From the NCBI RefSeq assembly GCF_000372865.1, contig NZ_KB889965.1, forward strand, positions 3,455,450-3,519,449: a stretch of DNA of 64,000 nt. The letters are read 5' to 3'. How positions within the stretch are numbered: position 1 is the stretch's first letter; every line of letters starts with the position of its first letter. Below are positions 29,928 through 39,835 of the stretch, piece after piece. This DNA comes from Methylosarcina fibrata AML-C10. Its GTDB lineage: Bacteria; Pseudomonadota; Gammaproteobacteria; Methylococcales; Methylomonadaceae. Below the pieces are notes generated by a model. The model worked only from the letters and a program-made list of their open reading frames with translations. It searched no databases and was not told the origin of the DNA. Both the position numbers and the translations under genes were made by a program.

Positions 29928-30130
29928 GGCCGATGCTCCAGCTTGTCGCGGCGGCCGGGCCACGGCGTCAGTGCCAACTGCAGAAAAATCAGCAGCATGC
30001 CGAATACCGGCAGAAAGACCAGCGCCGACCATCCCGGATGAAGACCGGCTTTTTTGTAGATGAAAAAGACGGGCGGAAAAAGGAACAGGCCGAGCATAAA
30101 AACCTGAAAGAGTTCGGGAAACATCATCAT
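29924..30130 (-). CDS. Small two-helix membrane protein
   Basis: 68 residues with two hydrophobic segments (about 4-25 and 33-55) around KKAGLHPGWSALVFLPVFGM. The layout matches the next gene (KAG-x-x-GW between two helices), suggesting the two are diverged duplicates that may pair in the membrane. GAGGT lies ten bases upstream of the ATG cluster. Function unknown. Confidence 0.62.
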   Translation of the reverse strand: MMMFPELFQVFMLGLFLFPPVFFIYKKAGLHPGWSALVFLPVFGMLLIFLQLALTPWPGRRDKLEHRP

Positions 30131-30238
30131 GCGTTATGACCTCGCGGCAGAAAGTCTGGAAATCGGGCTCTTGCGGGTACGGAGCGGCGGACCCGTCCCG
30201 CAGGGCGAATTCGGTTCGCCTCCCGGCGGCGGACGGCA

Positions 30239-31543
30239 TCAATCGGCGAAGAAGCGCTTCAGTACCCGGATCAGGTAGTCGTGGTCCAGGACCCCGGCGC
30301 TTTCCCGGATGCTGTGCATCGCCCACATCGGATTGCCGACGTCGACGGCGCGAATGCCGAGCTTCGCCGAGGCGATCGGGCCGATCGTGCTGCCGCAGGG
30401 CAGATCGCTGCGATGCGAATATTTCTGATAAGGCACCCCGGCTTCTTCGCACCAGTGAGCGAAACGGGCTTCGGAAATGCTTTCCGAACTGTAGCGGCGG
30501 CCGGCGTTGACCTTGATCACGGGGCCTTTGTTGACCAGGACCTTGTGATCGGGGTCGTAAGCGTTCGGAAAATTGGGCTGATAGGCATGGGCCATGTCGG
30601 CGCTGACCAGGAAACTTCGAGCCAGCGCTCGGGCATAGTCTTCCCCGTCGGTCTCCGTGGCCAGACCGATGCGCCGCAGCATGTCTTTCAGAAAGCTGCC
30701 GGCGGCGCCGATATGACTTTCGCTGCCGATTTCTTCGTGATCGAAAAACGCGCACACCAGCGTCGCGTCGGTGCCGCTCAATACGGTTTCGTCGAGCACG
30801 GCCTGAAGCCCGGCATGGCACGAAGCCAGGTTGTCCAACTGACTGTCGGTATAAAATTCCTGTTCGGCGCCCCAGAATGCGCCTTTCTGGGTGTCGTAGA
30901 CGTTCAGATCCCACGACAGGATATGCGCGGCTTCAATGCCGGACAGCTCTTCCAGCAGCGACTGAAAATAAGGCAGCGGCAGTTGCTGTTCGGCCAATAC
31001 CGACAGGATCAGCGGCAATTCGGTCTGCTTGTTGAACTTCAGGCCGTCTTCGTTGACGGTGCGATTCATGTGAATGGCCAGATTCGGCAGGCGCAGCAGC
31101 ACCTCGTCGAAGCGGACCCGTTGGGCGGCGATCCGTCCGTGTTCGTCGCGGTAGGCAATCCGTCCGGCCAGGCTCAAATCCCGGTCCGAAAAAGTGGCCA
31201 GAATCGGGCCGCCGTAGACTTCCACGTTAAGCCTGGCCAGGCCTTCGCTGCAATTGGCGGCGTTGGGCTTGATCCGAAGGCCCGGCGAATCGGTATGAGC
31301 GCCGATGATCTTGAATCCGGCTTCCGGCAACGGCTTTCGGCCGACGACGAACAGCACGATCGAGGAATCGTCGCGGACCACGTAATACCGGCCTTCCGGT
31401 TGCAGCGGCCATTTGGCCGCTTCGTCCAGCCGCACGAAGCGGTGGCGCGCCAGCTCCGCTTCGACGCTGTGCACGGCATGCCAGGGGCTGGGGCTGGCGT
31501 CGATGAAATCCAGCAAATTCTGAACCTGTAACCGTGCGCTCAT
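30239..31543 (-). CDS. apeB: M18 aspartyl aminopeptidase (ApeB/DAP)
   Basis: 434 residues. Cytosolic zinc aminopeptidase that removes N-terminal Asp or Glu. Metal and catalytic motifs are visible: [41 protein letters not shown] and the C-terminal [16 protein letters not shown]. The ATG overlaps the msrB stop by four bases (ATGA), so both are co-transcribed. Confidence 0.94.
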   Translation of the reverse strand: MSARLQVQNLLDFIDASPSPWHAVHSVEAELARHRFVRLDEAAKWPLQPEGRYYVVRDDSSIVLFVVGRKPLPEAGFKIIGAHTDSPGLRIKPNAANCSEGLARLNVEVYGGPILATFSDRDLSLAGRIAYRDEHGRIAAQRVRFDEVLLRLPNLAIHMNRTVNEDGLKFNKQTELPLILSVLAEQQLPLPYFQSLLEELSGIEAAHILSWDLNVYDTQKGAFWGAEQEFYTDSQLDNLASCHAGLQAVLDETVLSGTDATLVCAFFDHEEIGSESHIGAAGSFLKDMLRRIGLATETDGEDYARALARSFLVSADMAHAYQPNFPNAYDPDHKVLVNKGPVIKVNAGRRYSSESISEARFAHWCEEAGVPYQKYSHRSDLPCGSTIGPIASAKLGIRAVDVGNPMWAMHSIRESAGVLDHDYLIRVLKRFFAD

Positions 31544-31938
31544 GCGTCCTCTTGCAAATCCAGCGAGGCGGAATTAATGCAGTAACGAAGGCCGGTCGGC
31601 TCGGGACCGTCGGTGAAGACGTGGCCCAGATGCGCGCCGCAGGACTTGCAGGTGACTTCCACCCGGCGCATGCCGTGGCTGGTGTCGAAGTGCTCTTCGA
31701 CACTGTCTTGGGAAAGGACGTCCCAGAAGCTCGGCCAGCCCGAGCCCGAATCATATTTGGTCTCCGATTCGAACAACGGGTGGCCGCAGCACGCGCAAAG
31801 ATAAGTGCCCTTTTTTTTACAGTCGACGTACTTGCCGGTAAAAGGCGGCTCAGTGCCTTTCAGACGGCAGATGTTGAATTGCTCGGGCGTCAATTTTTCG
31901 CGCCACTGTTCGTCTGTGGGATGATGGTTCTGTGTCAT
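31540..31938 (-). CDS. msrB: Peptide-methionine (R)-S-oxide reductase (MsrB)
   Basis: 132 residues from the ATG at 31938, preceded by GAGGT; an upstream ATG at 31974 would add 12 residues. It has the zinc-binding pairs CACC and CKSC, the GWPSFWD block and the catalytic Cys in [12 protein letters not shown]. Repairs oxidised methionine in proteins with thioredoxin as reductant. No signal peptide in this form, so cytosolic. First gene of the cluster with apeB. Confidence 0.95.
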   Translation of the reverse strand: MTQNHHPTDEQWREKLTPEQFNICRLKGTEPPFTGKYVDCKKKGTYLCACCGHPLFESETKYDSGSGWPSFWDVLSQDSVEEHFDTSHGMRRVEVTCKSCGAHLGHVFTDGPEPTGLRYCINSASLDLQEDA

Positions 31939-32099
31939 CGTGTGGTACCTCGGTTGATCATTATTTTGACTCATTGTACCCCCGCCCAAACCGATAGCCA
32001 AAAAGACTTGAACGGTTTCCGGCATCCTGATCTTTGACGCTGGGCGGAGGGGCTATATAATGAAGCCCGGTTGGGGCAACATGAAAGTATTAGACACTT

Positions 32100-32672
32100 A
32101 TGAGCCAAAAAAAATTATCGTTGCAAGAGCAATTATTGCAGGCCGGATTGGTAAGCTCGGCCAAGGCCAGGAGCGCCAAAACCGAAAAGCACAAGCAAAA
32201 CCAGCAGCAGCGCAACAGCAAGGAACAGGCGGTCGATGAAGCCAGGGAACTGGCGTTGAAAGCGCAAGCCGAAAAACTGGAACGGGATCGTGAGCTCAAC
32301 AGGATCAAGCAGGAACAGGAAGAAAAAAAGCAGCTCGCCGCCCAGATCAAACAATTGGTCCAGCAGCACCGGATGCCTATCGATGAAAACGAAATCGACC
32401 GGTACGACGACAGCTTTGCCTATCACTTCACCGACAACAACAAGGTTAAAAAGTTGTTCGTGCCGCCTCAGATGCGGGCGCAGATTGCCGGCGGGCGGCT
32501 GGCGATCGTCAAGGCCGGGCAGCGCTACGAGGTGGTCGCCGTGGAAATCGCCGAAAAAATCCGGGAGCGCAGTCCGGCGGCGGTCATGGTCCTGAACGCG
32601 CCGAAACAGGAGGCGACCGAAAGCCGCGATCCGTATGCCGCCTATCAGATCCCGGACGACCTGATGTGGTAA
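32100..32672 (+). CDS. DUF2058 (YaiL-type) protein
   Basis: 190 residues. It starts with the conserved LSLQEQLLQAGLVS and a long charged coiled coil (about 20-90, rich in Lys, Gln and Glu), followed by a globular part with FAYHFTDNNKVKKLFVP. This matches the DUF2058 nucleoid/polynucleotide-associated family; function is not established. Its last 28 bases overlap the 3' end of nuoN on the other strand. Confidence 0.85.
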   Translation: MSQKKLSLQEQLLQAGLVSSAKARSAKTEKHKQNQQQRNSKEQAVDEARELALKAQAEKLERDRELNRIKQEQEEKKQLAAQIKQLVQQHRMPIDENEIDRYDDSFAYHFTDNNKVKKLFVPPQMRAQIAGGRLAIVKAGQRYEVVAVEIAEKIRERSPAAVMVLNAPKQEATESRDPYAAYQIPDDLMW

Positions 32673-34189
32673 GGATGGGACGCCTCTTTCGGCCCGGCAT
32701 TGGCTTCATTCAGTGTGTTTACTTGCTCTCCGGGAGGGGACTTCATTCCGTAAGACGACGTCTGAATGAAGGCAATCAGGGCGCGGGGATAAATGCCGAG
32801 CCAGACGACCATCAGGGTGGTGACGGCGAGGGCCGTGCAGGAGATGGGTTTGCTTTCCGGCCGGACCGCCGCCCTTCCCTCATCCTCCGTGCCCATCGCC
32901 ATGACCACCACGATCCTCAGATAATAATACAGCCCCAAGCCGCTGCCGACGATCAGAAGCGCCAGCAATCCCCATAACTCGCCCTCGACGCCGGCAGTAA
33001 AAATATAAAATTTGCCGATGAATCCGGCGGTCAGCGGAATTCCCGCCAGCGACAGCAGCATCAGCGTCAAGGCGGTCGCCAGATAGGGCCTGTGCCAGAA
33101 AAGGCCGCGATAATGGGGCAATTCCACCGCTTCCGCATCCGGTGAGGCCAGTATGGATACCACGCCGAAAGCGCCCAGCGTGGTCAGGAAATAAGCGACC
33201 AGATAGAAGGCCGCCGATTCCAGGGCCAGATCCGGAGCCAGACTGCCGACCGCGATGAAAGCGATCAACAGATAACCCATGTGAGCGATCGAAGAATACG
33301 CCAGTATGCGTTTGACGTTTTGTTGCAGCAATGCCAGGACGTTGCCGCCCAGGATGGTAATCGCGGCGAGGCCCGCGGCCGCGTTCACCGCCGCGGAAGA
33401 CAGATAATTTCCGGATTGGGCGGCGTAGCGCAGCAGCAGAACGAAAACGGCTCCTTTCGACACAGTGGCGACGAAGGCCGTTATCGGCGCCGGCGCGCCT
33501 TCGTAGACGTCCGGCGTCCACATATGGAACGGCACCAGCGACAATTTAAAACCCAGTCCGGCCATGATCAATAGTCCGCCGCTGAGCGCCATCGCGCTGA
33601 ACGTTTGCCGTCCTGCCAGCAGTAAACCGATAGTGTCGAAGTCGAGCGCTCCCAACTCGGCATAGATCAGCGCCATTCCCATCAGCAAAAAGGCCGAGGA
33701 TACGCCCGACAGAATCAGGTATTTGCTGGCCGCTTCCAGAGATGCGGAGCGGGTCGGCGAGTAACCGATCAGCACGAACAGGGACACGCTGAGCGTTTCC
33801 AGGCCGATGAAAAACGAGGCGAAATGGCAACTGGCCACCAATACCGAACCGCCCAGAAGAGCGATCAGCAGAAGAAGTAACAGCTCTTCGCGCTCGCCTT
33901 CGCCGTCTTTGAAATAGTCGTAACAGAAGGCGATCACGGCGATCCCGGACGTCAACAGCAGCGCCATGTAAAACAAGCCGTAGGCGTCCATCCGGATCAG
34001 AGGAGTGACCTGAACCGCCGAGCTGCCGGCGGTCATATTCACCGTAACTAACGTCACCAGAAGGCCGATGGCGGCCAGGACGCAGGCCAAAACAAAATGG
34101 CGTTTCAGGACGATGGCCGTCATCACAGTGATTACGGTACCGGCAAGGGCAATAAAGGGCAGAAAAGCAATCAGTTGATCGTGGTTCAT
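32645..34189 (-). CDS. nuoN: NADH-quinone oxidoreductase subunit N
   Basis: 514 residues, antiporter-like membrane subunit of complex I, full length with about 14 helices. Key charged helix residues lie in the FKLSLVPFHMWTPDVYEG block and its repeats. The tail after the last helix (from about 480) is hydrophilic. Last gene of the nuo operon; its stop lies inside the converging DUF2058 gene. Confidence 0.95.
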   Translation of the reverse strand: MNHDQLIAFLPFIALAGTVITVMTAIVLKRHFVLACVLAAIGLLVTLVTVNMTAGSSAVQVTPLIRMDAYGLFYMALLLTSGIAVIAFCYDYFKDGEGEREELLLLLLIALLGGSVLVASCHFASFFIGLETLSVSLFVLIGYSPTRSASLEAASKYLILSGVSSAFLLMGMALIYAELGALDFDTIGLLLAGRQTFSAMALSGGLLIMAGLGFKLSLVPFHMWTPDVYEGAPAPITAFVATVSKGAVFVLLLRYAAQSGNYLSSAAVNAAAGLAAITILGGNVLALLQQNVKRILAYSSIAHMGYLLIAFIAVGSLAPDLALESAAFYLVAYFLTTLGAFGVVSILASPDAEAVELPHYRGLFWHRPYLATALTLMLLSLAGIPLTAGFIGKFYIFTAGVEGELWGLLALLIVGSGLGLYYYLRIVVVMAMGTEDEGRAAVRPESKPISCTALAVTTLMVVWLGIYPRALIAFIQTSSYGMKSPPGEQVNTLNEANAGPKEASHPYHIRSSGI

Positions 34190-34195
34190 GGCGCT

Positions 34196-35683
34196 TTATC
34201 CGGATAAAAACTGCACGGCCTGCATTAAAGCCGGAGCCGCCGTGTTCAGCAGCGGCTGCGGATGGAGTCCGAGCCATAGCGTGGCGAGCATGAGAATGCC
34301 CATGGCCGCCAGCTCCCGGCGAGTAAAATCGGGCAGCGGACCGGTGGCGGCATAGGTCCCGTGAAACACTTTTTGAATGACGATCAGGGCATACACCGGA
34401 GCCAGAACGAGCACCGCGGAAGTTAACGCCGTGATGGCGACACTGACCTTGAAGGCGCCCGCCAACACCAGAAATTCGCCGATGAAATTGCCGAGTCCCG
34501 GCAGTCCCAGCGAGGCGATGGCGAAGAATAAGGCGATGGCCGAGAGCCTCGGGGCTACCGACCAGAAGCCCCCCATCCGGCTCATCTCCCGTGTGTGCAA
34601 ACGCTCCTGCAAGGCACCGGCAATCATGAACAGGGCCGCCGCGCTGATGCCGTGAGCCAGCATCGTAACGACCGAGCCCTGCAATGCCGCCAGATTCCAG
34701 CAAAAGGCCCCCACCAGCACAAAGCCCATATGGCTGATGCTGGTATAGGCGATCAAACGCTTCAGATCGGACTGGGCGAAAGCGGTCACGGCCGCATAAA
34801 GCACGCTGATCGCGCCCAGACTCATGGCGACCGGCGCGAACTGGGCGGCCGCTTCCGGGAACAAGGGGATGACGAAACGCAACAAGCCGTAAGCCCCGGT
34901 TTTCAGCATGACCCCGGCCAGGATGACGCTGCCTCCGGTGGGCGCCTGGGTATGGGCATCCGGCAGCCAGGTATGGAACGGCACCGACGGCAGCTTGACC
35001 GTAAACGCAATGAAAAAGCCCAGCATCAGCCAGAAGGCGGCGTCAGGATCGATCCTTGCTCCGAGCAGATCGAAATAGTCGAAGCTGAGAGAACCGGCCG
35101 ACGTCCGGTTAAACAGCGCCAGCGCGACGATCGACAGCAGCATCAGCAAACCGCTCACCTGAGTGAAAATAAAAAATTTGATGCCGGCCACAATACGGTT
35201 TTCATGGCCCCAGAGCGTAATCAAAAAATACATCGGCAGGATCATCACTTCCCAGAAGAAAAAGAACAGGAATAAATCGACCGCCAAAAAAACACCCACC
35301 GTGCCGGCCAAGCAGAACAAGAGATTGAAATAAAAAAATCCCTGGCGATGCCGGATCTCGGTCCAGGAACTGCTCACGGCCATGACGCCGAGCACCACGG
35401 TCAGCGCGATCAACAGCAGGCTCAGCCCGTCCAGCGCCAGATGAAAATGGATGCCGAAACGGGAAATCCATTCTTGTTTGAAGTCGGCCAGCCAGACGGG
35501 AGACTCGGCGGCGGCCAGATCGGGAGAGGATCCGGTCAGCTTGTATTGCCGGACGACCAGGACCGCTTCGATGGCCAGAGCCGCCAGCGAGACGGCGCGC
35601 GGCGCGCCCGGATGCCAGCGTTCGAGTCCCCAGGCCAGAAGCCCTCCCAACAACAGCACGGCGATCAGCGCAACCAGGATCAT
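34196..35683 (-). CDS. nuoM: NADH-quinone oxidoreductase subunit M
   Basis: 495 residues, antiporter-like proton-pumping subunit. The family block KLPSVPFHTWLPDAHTQAPT and the DLKRLIAYTSISHMGFVLVG helix carry the conserved pump lysines and histidines. Four-base overlap with nuoL (ATGA) and six bases before nuoN show tight operon packing. Confidence 0.96.
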   Translation of the reverse strand: MILVALIAVLLLGGLLAWGLERWHPGAPRAVSLAALAIEAVLVVRQYKLTGSSPDLAAAESPVWLADFKQEWISRFGIHFHLALDGLSLLLIALTVVLGVMAVSSSWTEIRHRQGFFYFNLLFCLAGTVGVFLAVDLFLFFFFWEVMILPMYFLITLWGHENRIVAGIKFFIFTQVSGLLMLLSIVALALFNRTSAGSLSFDYFDLLGARIDPDAAFWLMLGFFIAFTVKLPSVPFHTWLPDAHTQAPTGGSVILAGVMLKTGAYGLLRFVIPLFPEAAAQFAPVAMSLGAISVLYAAVTAFAQSDLKRLIAYTSISHMGFVLVGAFCWNLAALQGSVVTMLAHGISAAALFMIAGALQERLHTREMSRMGGFWSVAPRLSAIALFFAIASLGLPGLGNFIGEFLVLAGAFKVSVAITALTSAVLVLAPVYALIVIQKVFHGTYAATGPLPDFTRRELAAMGILMLATLWLGLHPQPLLNTAAPALMQAVQFLSG

Positions 35684-37506
35684 GACAGCAAACTCAGGGC
35701 AAGAATGAAGACGGCCCCGACCCCCATCGAAGCGGCGTACCGACGTAGCCGGCCGTTCTGGGTGGCGCCGGCGATACGGTGGAGATGTCGAGCGAGAAGG
35801 ACGATCCCGGCATAGCCGGCGTCGACGACGTCGTTTTTATTGAGCTCGGCCAACGCCTTGAACGGGCGTACCCATAACCGGCCGTAAAGCCGGTCGAACG
35901 CCCAGCCGTCGTACCAGAACTGCTGAACCGGCTTCAGCCATTCGTTCGAAGCCAGGCGCAGCTCCGTCCCCCAGCCGGTAAGATAAAGCAAAAAGGCGAT
36001 CAGCAGTCCGGTAATCGGCGCGGCCACGGTGATGAAGGCAGCCCAGACGGACCGGCTTTCGCCTTCAATCGAGCCCGGAAACACCGAATCCAGCGGAATC
36101 TGCAACAGGCCGCCGATCAAAGCCAGAAGTCCCAGCAGCAGCAACGGCCCGCGCATGCGCCAGTCGAGCGCGGTATCCAGACGGGCGCGGTCGGGACCGA
36201 AAAAGGCGACGAAGACCAGGCGAAAACTGTAAATGCCGGTCACGAGGGCTCCGAAACAGGCCGCCGCCCATAAGACGGGCGAGACGGCGAGAGCGCCCAT
36301 CAGAATCTCGTGCTTGCTGTAATAGCCCGACGTGAACGGCAGACCCGACAAGGCCGCGCTGCCGATGACGAAACTCCAGAAGGCGACCGGCATGGCCTTG
36401 CGCAGGCCGCCCATCCTGAAAATGTTGTGCTCGTGATGAAAGCCGAAGATCACCGCACCCGCCGCCAGGAACAGCAAAGCCTTGAAGAAAGCATGCGTCA
36501 TCAGATGGAAGATGCCGGCCGACCAGGCGCCGACGCCCAGCGCGAGAAACATGTAGCCGATCTGGCTGATGGTCGAATATGCCAGAATGCGCTTGATGTC
36601 GGTCTGCGCCAGCGCGGCAAAGCCGGCAAGCAGCAAGGTGGCCGCTCCGATCAGCGCGACGACGAACTGGACGGAAGGCGCCATCAGAAACAAAGGATGG
36701 GTCCGGGCGATCAGATAAACGCCGGCCGTCACCATCGTGGCGGCATGGATCAGGGCGCTGACCGGCGTAGGACCGGCCATCGCATCGGGCAGCCAGGTTT
36801 GCAGCGGCAGTTGCGCCGATTTGCCCACAGCTCCGCCCAGCAGCAGCGCCGAGACCGCGACCGGCCACATCTCTCCCGGTTTCCAGAGAGCTTCGGCTTT
36901 CCGCATGACCGACGGAACGTCGAGCGTTTGCAATTGGGCCAGCAGCAACAACAAGCCGAGCAAGAGAAAGGTGTCGCCCACGCGCGTCATCACGAATGCC
37001 TTGCGCGCCGCATACCCGTTTTCCGGATTTTCATACCAGAAGCCGATCAGAAGATAGCTGCCCAGTCCGACGCCTTCCCAGCCGAGGTACAATACGGCCA
37101 GGTTGTCGGCCAAAACGAGCACCAGCATGGCGAAGACGAACAGGTTCATATAGGCGAAAAACCGGGAATAACCGGGATCGGCTTCCATGAAGGCTGCGGA
37201 ATAAACGTGAATCAAAAGGCCTACCCCGGTCACCACCCAGAGCATCGTCAGCGACAACGCATCCAGATACAGCGCAAACGGCACGGTCAGATCGTCCACC
37301 GCCAGCCACGATGCGACCGTCAAACGGAAAGGTTCGCCGTTTCCGGTCAGATAATCGGCGCCGACCCAGGCCGAGACGGCTGCCGACAAGCCGACGGAGC
37401 CGGCGCCGATCCAGGCGACGGCGGACTTGTTAAAGCGGCTGCCGAACAACGCCAGAAGCAAAAATCCGGCTAACGGGAACAGCGGTACCAACCAGAGCAA
37501 CGTCAT
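35680..37506 (-). CDS. nuoL: NADH-quinone oxidoreductase subunit L
   Basis: 608 residues, the distal antiporter-like pump subunit with the long lateral helix at its C-terminus. Conserved blocks include GWEGVGLGSYLLIGFWYEN, KSAQLPLQTWLPDAMAGPTP and the DIKRILAYSTISQIGYM helix. It follows nuoK by 12 bp. Confidence 0.96.
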   Translation of the reverse strand: MTLLWLVPLFPLAGFLLLALFGSRFNKSAVAWIGAGSVGLSAAVSAWVGADYLTGNGEPFRLTVASWLAVDDLTVPFALYLDALSLTMLWVVTGVGLLIHVYSAAFMEADPGYSRFFAYMNLFVFAMLVLVLADNLAVLYLGWEGVGLGSYLLIGFWYENPENGYAARKAFVMTRVGDTFLLLGLLLLLAQLQTLDVPSVMRKAEALWKPGEMWPVAVSALLLGGAVGKSAQLPLQTWLPDAMAGPTPVSALIHAATMVTAGVYLIARTHPLFLMAPSVQFVVALIGAATLLLAGFAALAQTDIKRILAYSTISQIGYMFLALGVGAWSAGIFHLMTHAFFKALLFLAAGAVIFGFHHEHNIFRMGGLRKAMPVAFWSFVIGSAALSGLPFTSGYYSKHEILMGALAVSPVLWAAACFGALVTGIYSFRLVFVAFFGPDRARLDTALDWRMRGPLLLLGLLALIGGLLQIPLDSVFPGSIEGESRSVWAAFITVAAPITGLLIAFLLYLTGWGTELRLASNEWLKPVQQFWYDGWAFDRLYGRLWVRPFKALAELNKNDVVDAGYAGIVLLARHLHRIAGATQNGRLRRYAASMGVGAVFILALSLLS

Positions 37507-37518
37507 CGCGAGTGCCTC

Positions 37519-37827
37519 CTAGCCTTTCATTTCGCTGACCGCGTCGGCGTCCAGCGTGTGCAGGCGCCGGAAAATCTGTAGAACCAGGCCCAGGCCGATG
37601 CCGACCTCGGCCGCCGCCAGCGTCAGGATCAGCAAAAACAGGATTTGTCCGTCCGGCTGGCCCCATCTCGATCCGGCCACGATGAAAGCCAGGCCGGTCG
37701 CGTTCAGCATGATTTCGAGCGACATCAGAATAAAAACCAGATTCCGGCGCACCAGCACGCCGATCAATCCCAGCACGAACAGCACGGCGGCCAGCAGCAA
37801 ACCGTATTCCATCGGAATTCCGCTCAT
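37519..37827 (-). CDS. nuoK: NADH-quinone oxidoreductase subunit K
   Basis: 102 residues and three helices, starting at ATG 37827, which overlaps the nuoJ stop by four bases. The conserved membrane glutamates are in [11 protein letters not shown] and AAAEVGIGL, part of the central proton path of complex I. Confidence 0.95.
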   Translation of the reverse strand: MSGIPMEYGLLLAAVLFVLGLIGVLVRRNLVFILMSLEIMLNATGLAFIVAGSRWGQPDGQILFLLILTLAAAEVGIGLGLVLQIFRRLHTLDADAVSEMKG

Positions 37828-38342
37828 GATTTTTTCTCTCCCCTGCTTTTTTTGATCTCGGTCCGGCCCAGATGATAGGCTCCGACCAGGCCTGCGAGCA
37901 GCAGCATCGACGCCAATTCCACCGCCAGCAGATAGGGTCCGTACAAGGCGATCCCCACCTCTTTCGAAGTGACCCGATGACCCGTCTGCAGGGAGTCGCT
38001 GCCGAAAATGATCACCAGCATTTCCGCCAGCAAAACGACCCCGAGCAAGGAAGGGCCGAGCCACGCGCGCGGCTGGAGCCATGCATGCTCCTGGTCTACC
38101 GTCTTTTGGCCCTGGTTGAGCATCATGACGACAAAAACGAACATCACCATGATGGCGCCCGCATAAATGATGACTTCCAGCACGGCAGCGAAGTGCGCTC
38201 CCAGCAAAAAGAAAATGACTCCGACGGACAACAGGGACAGGATCAGATACAGCAGGCTGTGCACCGCATTGAAACCGGTCAGCGTCATTACGGTCGCGAA
38301 AACGGCGACGGCCGAGGTGATGTAAAACAAGATCAATTCCAC
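37824..38342 (-). CDS. nuoJ: NADH-quinone oxidoreductase subunit J
   Basis: 172 residues with five helices; the third holds the [15 protein letters not shown] pi-bulge region that rotates during the pumping cycle. It is ten bases downstream of nuoI. Confidence 0.94.
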   Translation of the reverse strand: MELILFYITSAVAVFATVMTLTGFNAVHSLLYLILSLLSVGVIFFLLGAHFAAVLEVIIYAGAIMVMFVFVVMMLNQGQKTVDQEHAWLQPRAWLGPSLLGVVLLAEMLVIIFGSDSLQTGHRVTSKEVGIALYGPYLLAVELASMLLLAGLVGAYHLGRTEIKKSRGEKKS

Positions 38343-38352
38343 AGGCGCCTCC

Positions 38353-38868
38353 TCACGGCATCAGCGTTTTTACATCCACCGGCGGGTTTTCGTTCTCGGC
38401 CTGTCCTTTGTCCTTGCCGCCGACGGTCATGCCGGCCACGCGGTAGAAATTGTAATCGTGGTACTTGCCGGTGCCGTTTATCAACAGGTGCTCCTTTTCG
38501 TAAACCATGTTCTGCCGGTCGTATTCGCACATTTCAAAATCCGGCGTCAGTTGAATCGCGTAGGTGGGGCAGGCTTCCTCGCAGAAACCGCACAGGATGC
38601 AGCGAGAAAAATTGATCCGGAAGAAAGACGGATACCAGCGCCCGTTTTCGTCTTCGGCTTTCTGCAGCGCAATGCAGTCCACCGGGCACGCCACGGCGCA
38701 AAGATTGCAGGCGACGCAGCGCTCCTCGCCGTCCGGATCGCGAGTCAGCACGATGCGCCCCCGGTAGCGGGGAAACAGCGCCGGCTTCCGGTCCGGATAG
38801 GGTACCGTATCGGGCTTGGTGAAGGTATGCTTCAAGACTTCCCACAAGGTGCGCAATTGGCTGAACAT
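38353..38868 (-). CDS. nuoI: NADH-quinone oxidoreductase subunit I
   Basis: 171 residues. Two 4Fe-4S ferredoxin motifs, [12 protein letters not shown] and [12 protein letters not shown], carry clusters N6a and N6b towards NuoB. An amphipathic N-terminal helix ([15 protein letters not shown]) lies along the membrane. Confidence 0.96.
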   Translation of the reverse strand: MFSQLRTLWEVLKHTFTKPDTVPYPDRKPALFPRYRGRIVLTRDPDGEERCVACNLCAVACPVDCIALQKAEDENGRWYPSFFRINFSRCILCGFCEEACPTYAIQLTPDFEMCEYDRQNMVYEKEHLLINGTGKYHDYNFYRVAGMTVGGKDKGQAENENPPVDVKTLMP

Positions 38869-38878
38869 GGTTTCTCCT

Positions 38879-39835
38879 TCAGGTTGCGGCCAGCACCACC
38901 GCGCCGGTAGCGAGCAGATTCAACAGCGCCACCGGCAGCATGACTTTCCAGCCGAAGGCCATCAATTGGTCGTAGCGTGGGCGGGGCAGCGCGCCTCTGA
39001 TCAATATGAAAAATACGATGCCGACGGCGGTTTTCAGACAGAACCAGACCAGCGGCGGCAGCCAGGCCGGTCCCAGCCAGCCGCCGAAGAACAGGGTCAC
39101 GATGACGGCAGAAGTCAGGGTAACGCCGAGATATTCGCCGACGAAAAACATGCCGAATTTCATGCCCGAATATTCGGTATGGAAGCCGGCGATCAGCTCC
39201 TGCTCGGCTTCGGGCAGATCGAACGGGCCGCGGCGGCTTTCGGCTACGGCCGCGACCAGGAACACGAGGAAGCCCAAAAACTGGGGCAGGATGAACCAGC
39301 CGCCTTGTTGGGCTTCGACGATCTCGCGCAGATTGAACGTCCCGGACAGCATCACCACGCCCATGACCGAAATGCCCATGAACACCTCGTAGCTGACGGT
39401 CTGGGCGGCGGCGCGCAGACTGCCGAGCAGCGAATATTTATTGTTGGAAGCATAGCCCGCCAGCACGACGCTATAGACCGACAGCGAAGTCAGCGCCAGA
39501 AAATAAAGGAGGCCGAAATTGAAATCGATGATGCCGACGCCCGGCGCAAACGGGATCACGGCAAAGCCGGTGAGCATGGTGATGAAGACGATCGTGGGCG
39601 CCAGCACGAATACAAGTTGGTCGGCAAAAGGCGGAATCCAGTCTTCCTTGAAAAACATCTTGATCATGTCGGCAACGACCTGAAGCAAACCGAAAGGACC
39701 AACTCGATTGGGTCCGAGCCGGTCCTGCCAGATCGCCAGCAGGCGCCGTTCCACCCAGATCAGCAGCGCCGCCACGAAGATTACCGACAGCAGAATGCCG
39801 ACGATGTCCAGCGCTCCGCCCAGACCCGTATTCAT
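38879..39835 (-). CDS. nuoH: NADH-quinone oxidoreductase subunit H
   Basis: 318 residues from the ATG at 39835, which overlaps the nuoG stop. Membrane subunit that forms the quinone-entry channel; [31 protein letters not shown] and the acidic [17 protein letters not shown] loop are diagnostic. Confidence 0.96.
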   Translation of the reverse strand: MNTGLGGALDIVGILLSVIFVAALLIWVERRLLAIWQDRLGPNRVGPFGLLQVVADMIKMFFKEDWIPPFADQLVFVLAPTIVFITMLTGFAVIPFAPGVGIIDFNFGLLYFLALTSLSVYSVVLAGYASNNKYSLLGSLRAAAQTVSYEVFMGISVMGVVMLSGTFNLREIVEAQQGGWFILPQFLGFLVFLVAAVAESRRGPFDLPEAEQELIAGFHTEYSGMKFGMFFVGEYLGVTLTSAVIVTLFFGGWLGPAWLPPLVWFCLKTAVGIVFFILIRGALPRPRYDQLMAFGWKVMLPVALLNLLATGAVVLAAT

